Part shown: in pieces, positions 53,371-62,359 of the stretch
Position numbering within the stretch: position 1 is the first letter of the stretch
Layout of the letters: every line of letters begins with the position of its first letter
From: Streptomyces europaeiscabiei
GTDB taxonomy: Bacteria; Actinomycetota; Actinomycetes; Streptomycetales; Streptomycetaceae
Assembly: GCF_036346855.1 (NCBI RefSeq)
Contig: NZ_CP107841.1
Span: 6,514,001-6,578,000, forward strand
Reading direction: 5' to 3'
Length of the DNA: 64,000 nucleotides
Made by a program: the position numbers and the translations under genes
The notes under the pieces: generated by a model
Seen by the model: the letters and a program-made list of their open reading frames with translations, nothing else
Databases searched by the model: none
What the model was told of the DNA's origin: nothing

Positions 53371-54304
53371 GCGCACGGCGGTCCTGGAGCGGTGGCCGGC
53401 CCCCGGGCAGGCGCCCCCGAGAGCCGGTCTCGCCCTCGGCCTCCTCCGCACCGCCCGCCCCCGCCAATGGATCAAGAACACCCTGGTCGTCGCCGCGCCC
53501 GCGGCCGCGGGGGAGCTCTTCACCACCCGGGCGCTCACCCAACTCCCCCTCGTCTTCGCCCTCTTCACGGCCTGCGCCGCCGCCGTGTACCTCGTCAACG
53601 ACGCCCGGGACGCCGAGGCGGACCGCGCGCACCCGGTCAAGCGCCACCGCCCGGTCGCCGCCGGACAGGTTCCCGTAGCGGTCGCGTACGGCGTCGGGGG
53701 CGCCCTGGCCGTGCTCGCGCCCTTGGCCGCCGCGTGGCTCTGCTCCCCGCACACCTCCGCGCTGCTGACCGCGTACCTCGGACTCCAACTCGCCTACTGC
53801 CTCAGCCTCAAGCACGTACTGGTCGTCGATCTGGCGGTCGTCACCACCGGGTTCCTGATGCGGGCGATGATCGGCGGGCTGGCGCTGGGTATCCCGCTGT
53901 CGCGCTGGTTCCTGATCACCACCGGGTTCGGCGCGCTGTTCATGGTCGCGGCCAAGCGGTACTCGGAGGCCGTGCAGCTGGCCGACCGGGCCGGCGCGAC
54001 CCGGGCGCTGCTCGCCGAGTACACGCCCGGATACCTGCGCTTCGTCTGGCAGCTGGCCGCGGGCGTCGCCGTGCTCGGCTACTGCTTCTGGGCCCTGGAG
54101 GAAGGCGGCGTACCGACCACGGGCATCCTGCCCTGGCGCCAACTCTCCATGGTCGCCTTCGTCCTGGCCGTCCTGCGCTACGCCGTCTTCGCCGACCGGG
54201 GCACGGCGGGCGAGCCCGAGGACGTCGTCCTGCACGACCGCGCGCTCACCGTCATCGCGGTGGTGTGGCTGACGATGTACGGGCTGGCGGTGGCGGACTG
54301 GTGA
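53363..54304 (+). CDS. UbiA-family polyprenyl-phosphate phosphoribosyltransferase
   Basis: A 313-residue UbiA prenyltransferase-fold membrane protein with about nine spans. The first Asp-rich motif is VNDARDAEADRAHPVKRHRP and the second region is VVDLAVVTTGFLMRAMIGG. PRQWIKN near residue 36 is typical of Rv3806c-type enzymes that transfer 5-phosphoribose from PRPP to decaprenyl phosphate, the first committed step to polyprenylphosphoryl-arabinose. Length fits (302 in M. tuberculosis). ATG 53363 overlaps the phosphatase gene. With the divergent dprE1-dprE2 the set is complete. Confidence 0.88.
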   Translation: MAERTAVLERWPAPGQAPPRAGLALGLLRTARPRQWIKNTLVVAAPAAAGELFTTRALTQLPLVFALFTACAAAVYLVNDARDAEADRAHPVKRHRPVAAGQVPVAVAYGVGGALAVLAPLAAAWLCSPHTSALLTAYLGLQLAYCLSLKHVLVVDLAVVTTGFLMRAMIGGLALGIPLSRWFLITTGFGALFMVAAKRYSEAVQLADRAGATRALLAEYTPGYLRFVWQLAAGVAVLGYCFWALEEGGVPTTGILPWRQLSMVAFVLAVLRYAVFADRGTAGEPEDVVLHDRALTVIAVVWLTMYGLAVADW

Positions 54305-54481
54305 CGCGGCCGGCCAGGGCGCCGTCGCAGGGTGTTCGGCCGATCGGGGCAGGGTGTTCGGGCTTCCGGGCCCGAGAGGCGGCAACCGCCCTCCCGGTTC
54401 TCTCGCCGGTCTCCTGCAGTGGCCGCGGTACGGCCGCGTCGGCCGAGGGCACTCGCCGTCGCCCACATGGGCCCGCCATCA

Positions 54482-54536
54482 GCACCCGGCAACCGGCCCC
54501 CGGCACCCGGGCATCCGGTTGCCGGTTGCCGGGTGC
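54482..54536. repeat. 15-bp perfect inverted repeat
   Basis: GCACCCGGCAACCGG (54482-54496) and CCGGTTGCCGGGTGC (54522-54536), loop 25 bases with further CCGG words. It may end transcription of the UbiA operon, 180 bases after its stop, or be a decayed mobile-element end. Confidence 0.7.
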
Positions 54537-54656
54537 CGGGTGCGAGGTGCCGGCGGAACCGGCGAACACGACAGGAAGCAGCTCCGGCGGCGTGTGGCCG
54601 GGTGGAGCAGGAGGCCGGGATGCCGCCGAGCGCGCCGTCCCGGATCGGCTGCGCGG

Positions 54657-54968
54657 TCATCGAGCCCACGGTGATGTCAGGCGCGGGTGGACGTGCCGCG
54701 CCGACGCGACCACGTGCGGGGGCAGATCGACGCCGAAGGAGACACGCCGGGCACGCCGGGCACGCCGGGCACGCCGTGGCCCTTCCGGGCCGCAGCCCGG
54801 GTCCGTGACCCGGCCGAGGCCGCCCGCCCGCACTTCTTCGGCGAACGCGGTCGGCATGCGCGGGGCAACGGGCAACTCCGCGGGGTTCTCGACGAGTTCC
54901 GCCCACGAGGCGGGGATTGGGCCGTACGACTCCCGGACCCCGGTGACATGGAAGGGCTCGGTCACACC
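54657..54968 (-). pseudogene. Unrecognised coding-like fragment
   Basis: Read on the reverse strand from about 54968: VTEPFHVTGVRESYGPIPAS, WAELVENPAELPVAPRMPTA, FAEEVRAGGLGRVTDPG, then an Arg/Ala run from the 9-bp repeat and VSFGVDLPPHVVASARHVHP to a stop at 54657. Almost every third position is G or C, which strongly suggests past or present coding. There is no convincing ribosome-binding site and no family I know. It may be a truncated gene or a small orphan protein. Confidence 0.4.
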
Positions 54969-55052
54969 GGAGAAGCCAGCCTCGGGTCGGCTTCCGGGCC
55001 GGTACGGGGGTACCCGGCATCGGTCGCCGACGAGTGGGGCAGAGTTCGGATC

Positions 55053-55922
55053 ATGGACTGGCTGAAAAGGCTCCCCGGGGTCGGCCCCCTGGTCGAGCGT
55101 CTGATGACCACGCACGCGTGGCGGTCGTACGAACGGCTGGACCGGGTGAAGTGGACCCGGCTGGCCGCGGCGATGACCTTCATCAGCTTCCTGGCGCTGT
55201 TCCCGCTGATCACCGTGGCCGCCGCCGTCGCCGCGGCGACCCTCGGCAAGGACAGGCAGCAGGACCTGGAGGACCGGCTCGCCGAGCAGGTGCCCGGCAT
55301 CTCCGACCAGCTCGACATCGCCGGCCTCGTCGACAACGCCGGCACGGTCGGGATCATCGCCGGCGCGCTGCTGCTCCTCACCGGCATCGGCTGGGTCGGC
55401 GAGATGCGCGGCTGTCTGCGCGCGGTCTGGGAGAAGCCCGACCCCGACGAGAACCCCGTCCTCGCCAAGGCCAAGGACACGGGCGTCCTGGTCGGCCTCG
55501 GCGGCGCGGTCCTCGTCTCTCTGGCCGCCTCCACCGCCGCCTCCTGGGCCGTCGGCGGGTTCGCCGATCAGCTCGGCATCGACCGCGACGGCTGGGGCGG
55601 CATCCTCCTGCGCGGCGCCGCGTTCGCCGTCGCCGTCCTGGCCGGCTTCCTGCTCCTCCTCTACGTCCTCACCCTGCTCCCCGGTGTCCAGCCACCCCGC
55701 CGCCGCCTCGTCGTGGCCGCCCTCATAGGAGCCGTGGGCTTCGAACTGCTCAAGCTCCTCCTCAGCGGCTACATGCAGGGCATCGCCTCGAAGAGCATGT
55801 ACGGCGCCTTCGGCGTCCCCATCGCCCTGCTCCTCTGGATCAACTTCACCACCAAGCTCCTGCTGTACTGCGCCGCCTGGACGGCGGAGGGCAGCAAGGA
55901 GCCGCTGGGCGACGACACCTAG
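55053..55922 (+). CDS. YihY/BrkB-family membrane protein
   Basis: A 289-residue protein with six spans of the YihY/virulence-factor BrkB family (formerly called RNase BN). Typical marks are WTRLAAAMTFISFLALFPLI, the Gly-rich GWVGEMRGCLRAVWEKP loop, and the end YMQGIASKSMYGAFGVPIAL then LLWINFTTKLLLYCAAW. ATG 55053 (MDWLKRLPGVGPL) is the usual start; readings that begin upstream add repeats. Function in the envelope is unknown. It converges on the carboxypeptidase gene about 100 bases away. Confidence 0.88.
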   Translation: MDWLKRLPGVGPLVERLMTTHAWRSYERLDRVKWTRLAAAMTFISFLALFPLITVAAAVAAATLGKDRQQDLEDRLAEQVPGISDQLDIAGLVDNAGTVGIIAGALLLLTGIGWVGEMRGCLRAVWEKPDPDENPVLAKAKDTGVLVGLGGAVLVSLAASTAASWAVGGFADQLGIDRDGWGGILLRGAAFAVAVLAGFLLLLYVLTLLPGVQPPRRRLVVAALIGAVGFELLKLLLSGYMQGIASKSMYGAFGVPIALLLWINFTTKLLLYCAAWTAEGSKEPLGDDT

Positions 55923-56025
55923 GGGCGCGGGAAACAGCGAGAGGAAGTGTCATCCCGCCACTACGACGGACCCGCACCCCGCACCCCGCATCCGCCATCA
56001 ACCAGGCAGACGCTCCCCGCCCCGC

Positions 56026-57369
56026 CTACTTCCGCCCCTGCAGAGGCCACTTCCGATTCACCAGAAACACCGCACCGGCCAGCAACACCAACACGCCCCC
56101 CATGATCCCCAGCGCGACCCCGACCCCGCCGCCCCCACCGGAGGCACTCGCGGCAACCGACTTCCCGCCCGCCCCACCGGGGGCCGACGGCGACGCGGTG
56201 GCCCCCGCCTGCGCACTCGGCTCGGTATCCCCACCGGGGGTCTCCGCACTCTTCGGCGACACCAACTCCCCCACCGGCGTCACCTTGCCCGCCGCCTTGA
56301 ACCCCCAGTCGAGGAGGCTCGCGGTCTCCTTGTAGACCTGGTTGTGCTCGTTCTTCTCCGGGTGCATGACGGTGACGAGGAGGGCCCGGTCGCCCCGCTG
56401 GGCGACCCCGGTGAAGGTCGCGCCCGCGTTCGTGGTGTTGCCGTTCTTCACACCCGCGATGCCCTGGTAGGAGTCGAGACCGCTGTCCCCGGTGAGCAGC
56501 CGGTTGGTGTTCTGGATCTCGAAGGACGAACGGCTCTTCTTGCCGTTCTTGCCCTTCTTGGTCTCGCCTGGGAACTTCGCCCGCACGGTGGAGCAGTACT
56601 TCCGGAAGTCCTCATTCCGCAGCCCCGACATGGCGATCAGGGTCAGGTCGTACGCGGACGACACCTGCCCCTTGGCGTCGTAGCCGTCCGGGCTGACCAC
56701 GTGGGTGTCGAGGGCCTGGAGCTCCTCGGCGTGCGCGTTCATGTCCGCCACGGTCTGTTTCACCCCGCCGTTCATGGCCGACAGGACGTGCACCGCGTCG
56801 TTGCCGGAGCGAAGGAAGACACCGAGCCAGAGATCGTTGACGGTGTACGTCTCGTCCTCCTTTATGCCGACCATGCTGGAGCCCGCGCCGACGCCCGCCA
56901 GGTCGGCCGGGGCGACCTTGCGCTCGTCGTCCTTGTCGAACTTCGGCAGCAGCGTGTCCGCGAACAGCATCTTCAGCGTGCTCGCCGGGGCCAGCCGCCA
57001 GTGCGCGTTGTGCGCGGCCAGCACCTCGCCCGTATCGGCGTCCGCGACGATCCAGGAGCGCGCGCTGATGCCCTTGGGCAGGACGGGCGCGTCGCCGCCG
57101 AGGGTGGCCTGGGTACCCGACTTGCCCAACAGCTCGCCGCCGACGGTCGACATGGTCGCCGGGGGAGTCGCGGACGGAGTGACACTCGGGCTCGGTGACG
57201 GCTTCGCCGCGAAGGCCGGGGCGGCCGTCAGCGTCGACAGCGAAGTCAGCGAGAGGGACAGCAGGGTGGCTGAGGTGACCAGCAGGGAGCGCCTGGCGGT
57301 CTTCTTGGAGGCGGGCACGATCGAGAAAGTACATGGCTCCGACCGGTAAATCCCACCGGAGCGCGCCAT
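56026..57369 (-). CDS. D-alanyl-D-alanine carboxypeptidase (low-molecular-mass PBP)
   Basis: A 447-residue S11-family penicillin-binding protein. A signal peptide (residues about 27-55, ending AAPAFA) leads to the catalytic domain with SxxK in APASTLKM, the SGN motif in LRSGNDAVHVLSAMNGG and KNG in GIAGVKNGNT where most have KTG. A Pro/Ser/Gly linker precedes a C-terminal span (VALGIMGGVLVLLAGAVFLV) and basic tail RKWPLQGRK. It trims the terminal D-Ala of stem peptides. ATG 57369 has GGAGAGAGGAAG upstream. Divergent from the SCO4848-family gene. Confidence 0.9.
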   Translation of the reverse strand: MARSGGIYRSEPCTFSIVPASKKTARRSLLVTSATLLSLSLTSLSTLTAAPAFAAKPSPSPSVTPSATPPATMSTVGGELLGKSGTQATLGGDAPVLPKGISARSWIVADADTGEVLAAHNAHWRLAPASTLKMLFADTLLPKFDKDDERKVAPADLAGVGAGSSMVGIKEDETYTVNDLWLGVFLRSGNDAVHVLSAMNGGVKQTVADMNAHAEELQALDTHVVSPDGYDAKGQVSSAYDLTLIAMSGLRNEDFRKYCSTVRAKFPGETKKGKNGKKSRSSFEIQNTNRLLTGDSGLDSYQGIAGVKNGNTTNAGATFTGVAQRGDRALLVTVMHPEKNEHNQVYKETASLLDWGFKAAGKVTPVGELVSPKSAETPGGDTEPSAQAGATASPSAPGGAGGKSVAASASGGGGGVGVALGIMGGVLVLLAGAVFLVNRKWPLQGRK

Positions 57370-57445
57370 GGCTTCCTCTCTCCTGTTCACGCCCCCGCTC
57401 GCACCCCGGCGCGAGGACCCGGCGGCCGACGGCGATACTGAACAC

Positions 57446-57688
57446 ATGAAGCTCAGCCGCCCCCTCTCCTGGTTCCTGCTCGCCTTCGGGGTGTGGAGCT
57501 GGGTCATCTGGATCACTTTCATCAAGAATCTGTGGAAGGACGGCAGCGGGCTCGCGTTCGACGACGCGGGTGATCCGACGGCGTACTTCTGGGTGCATCT
57601 GACGCTCGCCGTCGTCTCCTTTGCCCTTGGGACGGCCATCGGGGTCATCGGGTTGCGTGGAGTGCGCGCCCTTCGCCGGACCGTGTGA
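57446..57688 (+). CDS. SCO4848-family small membrane protein
   Basis: An 80-residue protein with two spans (SWFLLAFGVWSWVIWITFIK and LTLAVVSFALGTAIGVIGLR) and a loop WKDGSGLAFDDAGDPTAYFW. Start MKLSRPLSW and size match the SCO4848 family named for the S. coelicolor gene. The metallophosphoesterase gene starts 16 bases after the stop, so they form an operon. No function known. Confidence 0.85.
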   Translation: MKLSRPLSWFLLAFGVWSWVIWITFIKNLWKDGSGLAFDDAGDPTAYFWVHLTLAVVSFALGTAIGVIGLRGVRALRRTV

Positions 57689-57704
57689 CCGGGAGTACGA
57701 CGTG

Positions 57705-59012
57705 ATGATCGTTGTCTTTGTCCTCGTCGCCCTGCTGGTGCTGGGCGCCTTCGGGGCGCTGCACTGGTACGCGTGGCGTCGGCTGGTGCGCGACACGACA
57801 CGCGGGCCGGGTCTCGCCAGACGCGTGGGCACGGTGGTGTTCATCGCCGGGCCGGTGCTGATGTTCGCCGGCTTCGCGGCCGAGCGCGGCGGTGCCCCCT
57901 TCTGGCTGCAGCAGACACTGACCTGGCCGGGCTTCATGTGGCTCGCCCTGTCGCTGTACCTGCTGCTGGCCCTTGTGGCGGGGGAGCTCGTACGGCCCCT
58001 CGTGAGCCGTCTGGTGGCGCGACGCGACCCGGAGCCCGCGCTGCAGCCGGAGCCGTTGGTGCGCGAGCCCGAACCCCAGCCGGTGCCGGCGGGGGCGCAG
58101 CCCACGGAGGCCGCCGAGCCCGGACAGCCGACACCGCCCACCGCGACGGAACCCCCGGCCCCGCCCGCCCCGGCGGCCTCGACCGAACCCTCCCGCCGAC
58201 TCTTCGTCTCCCGTGTCGTCGGCGGGGCCGTCGCCGCCGCGGCCGTCGGCACCGTCGGCTACGGCACCTACGGCGTCGTACGCGGCCCCAGGCTCAAGCG
58301 GGTCACCGTGCCGCTGGCGAAACTCCCGCGCGCGGCCCACGGTTTCCGGATCGCGGTGGTCAGCGACATCCACCTCTCGCCGATGCTGGGCCGGGGCTTC
58401 GCGCAGAAGGTCGTCGACACGATCAACTCGACGCAGCCCGACCTGATCGCGGTGGTCGGTGACCTGGTCGACGGCGATGTGGCGGACCTCGGCCCGGCGG
58501 CGGCGCCGCTCGCCGGGCTGAAGGCGCGGCACGGCAGCTACTTCGTCACCGGCAACCACGAGTACATCTCCGGCGCCGAGCAGTGGGTCGAGGAAGTGCG
58601 CCGGCTGGGCCTCACCCCGCTGGAGAACGCCCGTCGCGAGCTGCCGTATCTCGATCTCGCCGGGGTGAACGACATCGCGGGTGAGGACGAGGGCCAGGGG
58701 CCCGACTTCGCCAAGGCGCTCGGCGACCGGGACACCTCGCGGGCCGTGGTGCTGATGGCGCATCAGCCCGTCCAGATCCACGACGCCGTCGACCACGGCG
58801 TCGACCTCCAGCTCTCCGGGCACACCCACGGCGGCCAGATGTGGCCGATGACGTATGTCGCCGAAGCGGCCAACCCCACCCTCGCGGGCCTGGAGCGCTA
58901 CGGCGACACCCAGCTCTACGTCAGCCGGGGCGCGGGCGCGTGGGGGCCGCCGGTGCGGGTCGGGGCGCCGTCGGACATCACGGTGGTGCAATTGGCGTCG
59001 AAACAGGCTTGA
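57705..59012 (+). CDS. Membrane-anchored metallophosphoesterase
   Basis: A 435-residue protein. Three hydrophobic spans in the first 100 residues, a Pro/Glu-rich linker, then a Tat-like or anchor segment (SRRLFVSRVVGGAVAAAAVG) and a calcineurin-type phosphoesterase domain from about 215. Metal-binding motifs are VVSDIHLSPMLG (DxH), VVGDLVDGD (GDxxD), TGNHEY (GNHE), MAHQP and SGHTHGGQ (GHTH), all intact. It resembles YkuE/YaeI-like enzymes acting on lipid or nucleotide phosphates outside the membrane. ATG 57705 or GTG 57702 could start it; GGGAG lies at suitable distance. Confidence 0.88.
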   Translation: MIVVFVLVALLVLGAFGALHWYAWRRLVRDTTRGPGLARRVGTVVFIAGPVLMFAGFAAERGGAPFWLQQTLTWPGFMWLALSLYLLLALVAGELVRPLVSRLVARRDPEPALQPEPLVREPEPQPVPAGAQPTEAAEPGQPTPPTATEPPAPPAPAASTEPSRRLFVSRVVGGAVAAAAVGTVGYGTYGVVRGPRLKRVTVPLAKLPRAAHGFRIAVVSDIHLSPMLGRGFAQKVVDTINSTQPDLIAVVGDLVDGDVADLGPAAAPLAGLKARHGSYFVTGNHEYISGAEQWVEEVRRLGLTPLENARRELPYLDLAGVNDIAGEDEGQGPDFAKALGDRDTSRAVVLMAHQPVQIHDAVDHGVDLQLSGHTHGGQMWPMTYVAEAANPTLAGLERYGDTQLYVSRGAGAWGPPVRVGAPSDITVVQLASKQA

Positions 59013-59118
59013 CGGGGCGTCAGACCCCTTTCCCAACCGTTTCTTGAGCATTCTGAAACGTATGGGCAAGGCGCTTACTGCTTTCTGTCCCAACTCAACA
59101 AAACCCGTCTTCCGTCAA

Positions 59119-59132
59119 CACAGCCGACTGTG
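59119..59132 (+). promoter_or_regulatory. Short dyad upstream of the solute-binding protein gene
   Basis: CACAG-CCGA-CTGTG in an AT-rich stretch (59040-59140) before the gene. Could be an operator or part of the promoter region. Confidence 0.3.
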
Positions 59133-59203
59133 ATTAGGTGATCCGCGCCACCGCGGAACCACTGTGCCCAGTGAACCGGGTGGGGTTCTTGGGAGGGGCT
59201 CCG

Positions 59204-60757
59204 ATGCGGTCGGTTCGGTTGCGGATTCTCGCGTCGCTGCTGGTAGTGGCGGTCGCGGCGATCGGCGGCTGGCAGTTGCTGCCGGCCCAGCTGGACGAGA
59301 ACAGGACGATCACCGTCGGAACGACCGACACGGTCACCTCGCTCGACCCGGCCGGCGCCTACGACGCAGGCTCCTGGGCCATGTTCAGCAGTGTGTTCCA
59401 GTCTCTGCTGACCTTCGAACCGGGCGGCGCCGAACCTGTGCCGGACGCCGCGCGGAGCTGTGGGTTCGTCGGTAAGGCCCTCACCGTCTACCGCTGCACC
59501 CTGCGCCAGGGCCTGAAGTTCCCCAGCGGACGCGAGGTCACCGGCAAGGACGTCAAGTACTCCTTCGACCGGGTCAAGCGCATCAGCTCGGACGTCGGCC
59601 CCACCGCGCTCCTCGACGCCCTCCAGTCGGTCACCGCGAACGGGCTGTCGGTCGACTTCCGCCTCTCCTCGCCGGACGCCACCTTCCCCTTCAAGGTGGC
59701 CACCGGCGCCGGGTCGATCGTCGACCGCACGAAGTACCCGACGAGCCGGCTGCGCACGGACGGCGGCGCCGACGGCACCGGCCCCTACTCCCTGACCTCG
59801 TTCACGAACGAGCAGGCCCGCCTCACACCCAACGGCGACTACCAGGGCGTCGCGCGGTCCACCGGCAGCCCCGTCCTCATGCGCTACTACAAGGACTCGG
59901 CGGCGCTGCAGAAGGCGTGGAAGGCGCGGCGGGTCGACGTCGTCACGCGCACGCTGCCGCCCGCGACGCTCGCCGGGCTGTCGTCCAGTGATCCCGACCA
60001 GCGGGTCACCGAGGCCGACAGCACCGAGACCCGCAACCTCGTCCTCAACATGCGGGTGAACTCACCCTTCCGCGACCGCCGGGTACGGCAGGCGCTGGCC
60101 GCGCTCATCAACCGCGAGAAGCTGGTCGCCGACGTCTACCAGGGCACCACCGACCCGCTCTACTCGCTCATCCCGGCCGGCATCACGGGCCACACCACCT
60201 CGTTCTTCGACGCGAACCCCCAGCCCGACCCGCAGCGGGCCCGCAAACTCCTCGACGAGGCCGGCGTCGGCATGCCCGTGCGTTTCACCTACGGCTACGC
60301 CGAGGGCCGCGGCTCGTCCGCCGCCGAGGCCGCCGAGCTGAAGCAGCAACTGGAGGCGAGCGGGCTGTTCTACGTGACGACCAAGGCGTACGAGTGGACC
60401 GCCTTCCAGAAGCGGTACGCCGAGGGCAAGCTGGACGCGTACGGGGTGGGCTGGGTGGCCGACTACCCCGACCCCGACACCTTCAGCGGGCCCCTGGTCG
60501 GCACCGGCGGCTCCCTGAACAACGGCTACAGCAGCGAGCAGGCCGACCGGCTCATCCAGGACAGCCAGCGCTACGCGGACCGCAGCCGGGCCGCGCCGGA
60601 CTTCAAGGAGCTGCAGGAGGTCGTGGCCCAGGACGTGCCGATGATTCCGCTGTGGCAGCGCAAGGAGTACGTGCTCAGCAGTGAGGAGGTCGGCGGGGCG
60701 CAGTACCTGTCCGACGGGACCGGGGTATTTCGGCTGTGGCGGCTGGAATGGATATGA
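59204..60757 (+). CDS. Peptide/nickel-type ABC transporter solute-binding protein
   Basis: A 517-residue SBP family 5 protein. An N-terminal hydrophobic segment (LRILASLLVVAVAAIGGW) exports or anchors it; no lipobox Cys is seen at the right place. The domain starts with TITVGTTDTVTSLDPAGAYD, has LRQGLKFPSGREVTGKDVKY SF-type ligand-lobe sequence, NLVLNMRVNSPFRDRRVRQA and GVGWVADYPDPDTFSGPL. It binds oligopeptides or similar solutes. ATG 59204 follows GGGAGGGG. No permease or ATPase genes follow, so its transporter partner is elsewhere, which is unusual for this family. Confidence 0.88.
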   Translation: MRSVRLRILASLLVVAVAAIGGWQLLPAQLDENRTITVGTTDTVTSLDPAGAYDAGSWAMFSSVFQSLLTFEPGGAEPVPDAARSCGFVGKALTVYRCTLRQGLKFPSGREVTGKDVKYSFDRVKRISSDVGPTALLDALQSVTANGLSVDFRLSSPDATFPFKVATGAGSIVDRTKYPTSRLRTDGGADGTGPYSLTSFTNEQARLTPNGDYQGVARSTGSPVLMRYYKDSAALQKAWKARRVDVVTRTLPPATLAGLSSSDPDQRVTEADSTETRNLVLNMRVNSPFRDRRVRQALAALINREKLVADVYQGTTDPLYSLIPAGITGHTTSFFDANPQPDPQRARKLLDEAGVGMPVRFTYGYAEGRGSSAAEAAELKQQLEASGLFYVTTKAYEWTAFQKRYAEGKLDAYGVGWVADYPDPDTFSGPLVGTGGSLNNGYSSEQADRLIQDSQRYADRSRAAPDFKELQEVVAQDVPMIPLWQRKEYVLSSEEVGGAQYLSDGTGVFRLWRLEWI

Positions 60758-60967
60758 CCATGGATGCGGGAAGAGATGCGGCAATGGAGAGGGCGGAGGA
60801 GAGGGCGATGGACATGACGGACGGCCTCTCGTCCAGGGGCGGGTAGCCTCCGTGCCCGTGGTCGGGCAGGCGTGAAGTCGGCGGGCGGCGTCACGACGAT
60901 CGTGCCTCCCGTCATCTCGACGCGGTGTCCCGGAAGGCGTTCCACGAACCCGCTCACCCGACAGTGA

Positions 60968-61777
60968 TCACTCCGCCGCCCGCCCCTCGCCCCCCGGCTC
61001 CGGCTGCCCCTTAGTCATCCCCGGCAGGAAGTCCGTGAAGAGCTCGTGCACCTCGCGGGCCAGCGGCCGCAGCACCCGGAACCGGGCCAGCGAGACGCCC
61101 CGGGTCGTCAGCCGGGCCCCCCGCTCGGCGAACCGGTAGCTGCGCTCGCGTCCCTCCGTCCGGTCGAAGACCCAGTACATGACGAGCCCCATCTGGGAGA
61201 GCCACATCAACTCGGGCAGGACTTCGCGGAGTTCGTCCGGGACCTTGGCCTTGGACCCGGCGAGGACCTCGCGATGGATGGCGATGGACTCCTCGCGCGG
61301 CCCCTGCGACTCGGGGGAGAAGGGGCTGAGCGGGCTCTCCGGATCGGCGGCGTTCTTGAAGAACTGCGCCGCGAACTCGTGGTACGGCTCCGCCACGTCC
61401 AGCCAGGTCTTCAGCACCCCGGCGATCCGCGCCTCCAGGTCCTTCTCCCGCTCCAGCACCGGCCGTACCGCCGCCACGTGCTCCGCGCCGATCCGGTCGT
61501 AGAACCCCTGGATGAGGTGCTCCTTGCCGGCGAAGTAGTAGTACGCGTTCCCGACGGAGACCCCGGCCTCCTGCGCGATGGCCCGCATCGTCGTCTTGTC
61601 GTACCCGCGCTCCTGGAAGAGCCGCAGCGCGGTCTCCAGGATCAGTGCGCGGGTCTGCTCGGACTTGGCGGAGCCCTTGGGGCCGGGCTGCTCCGCGCCG
61701 TCCCTGGGGCCGACGGCCCCCGCGTCGGGCTTGTCGGCGCCGGGCTCTGGGCTGGGGTTGTCGTTCAGTGCGGGCAC
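60968..61777 (-). CDS. TetR-family transcriptional regulator
   Basis: A 269-residue repressor. The first 40 residues are a disordered extension; the TetR helix-turn-helix lies at about 42-88 (TRALILETALRLFQERGYDK, TTMRAIAQEAGVSVGNAYYY, FAGKEHLIQGFY). The C-terminal ligand domain is about 170 residues. GTG 61777 is 9 bases after the DCC-protein gene, so it is the third gene of the operon 62763 to 60968. The promoter of that operon is flanked by two TTGAACGCGTTCAA-type palindromes, the likely binding sites, so it would repress its own operon. Confidence 0.9.
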   Translation of the reverse strand: MPALNDNPSPEPGADKPDAGAVGPRDGAEQPGPKGSAKSEQTRALILETALRLFQERGYDKTTMRAIAQEAGVSVGNAYYYFAGKEHLIQGFYDRIGAEHVAAVRPVLEREKDLEARIAGVLKTWLDVAEPYHEFAAQFFKNAADPESPLSPFSPESQGPREESIAIHREVLAGSKAKVPDELREVLPELMWLSQMGLVMYWVFDRTEGRERSYRFAERGARLTTRGVSLARFRVLRPLAREVHELFTDFLPGMTKGQPEPGGEGRAAE

Positions 61778-61786
61778 GGGCAGAGC

Positions 61787-62359
61787 CTAACGAGTCGTGC
61801 AGGTACCGGTGTCGCAGCAGCCGGCAGGGCGGTACACCCACCCGTACCCGCGGTCGTATGTCCACCCCTCCAGCGCTGCGCCGCCACCCGTGGCGGCCCC
61901 GCCGCCCGTGCCGACCCCGCCGCCCGTGCCGACCCCGCCGGCCTGCCGGTGGGCGCCCCGCCACTTCGCGGCGGCGAGCACGGCACCGCGTGCGAGCCGG
62001 GCTCCCGCCGGGGTGCTGAGCCGGTGTGCGAGCGGACGCTGCTCACGCAGCGCCCACAGACACACGATCCAGGCGGCGGTCCCCCGGTACACCTGTCCGC
62101 CGTCCCCCACGATCGTGATCTCCTCCAGCGTCGTCCCGTGGTCGAGCGACGGGAACAGCCGCCGAGCCTCCTCCGACCCCGCCGCCACGAACCCCAGCGG
62201 CACCAACTGCCGCTGCCTGCCCAGCCACTCCCGAAGAAAGGTGCACAACCCGCACCGGGCGTCGTACAGCACGGTGAGCCCGCGAACCGGGACGCGCCCG
62301 CGAACCGGGACGCGCTCGGCGCCCCGGTCCCCGGTGGCCGTCTCGGCCGTGGTGGTCAT
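61787..62359 (-). CDS. DCC1-like thiol-disulfide oxidoreductase family protein
   Basis: A 190-residue protein. The conserved opening is LTVLYDARCGLCTFLREWLG with the DxxCxxC motif of the DCC family (PF04134). The middle has ITIVGDGGQVYRGTAAWIVC. A Gly-rich tandem stretch and a C terminus with CCDTGTC follow. The family is thought to act on disulfides. Its ATG overlaps the stop of the membrane-protein gene (ATGA 62356-62359). Confidence 0.83.
   Translation of the reverse strand: MTTTAETATGDRGAERVPVRGRVPVRGLTVLYDARCGLCTFLREWLGRQRQLVPLGFVAAGSEEARRLFPSLDHGTTLEEITIVGDGGQVYRGTAAWIVCLWALREQRPLAHRLSTPAGARLARGAVLAAAKWRGAHRQAGGVGTGGGVGTGGGAATGGGAALEGWTYDRGYGWVYRPAGCCDTGTCTTR

Larger units (their letters stand above)
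54305..55052. other. Region of repeats and gene debris before the YihY gene
   Basis: 748 bases without an intact gene. It holds a 15-bp inverted repeat (54482-54536), a 9-bp CACGCCGGG tandem repeat (about 54743-54778) and a minus-strand coding-like fragment (54657-54968). Confidence 0.5.

Noticed and set aside
54743..54778. 9-bp CACGCCGGG repeat as the N terminus of the YihY protein
   Set aside because: An upstream extension of the YihY frame would include it, but the family start MDWLKRLPGVGPL at 55053 is typical and the extension lacks similarity.
53392..55065. 557-codon plus-strand open frame overlapping the UbiA gene
   Set aside because: Arg/Gly/Pro-rich shadow in another frame of the UbiA gene running into noncoding repeats.
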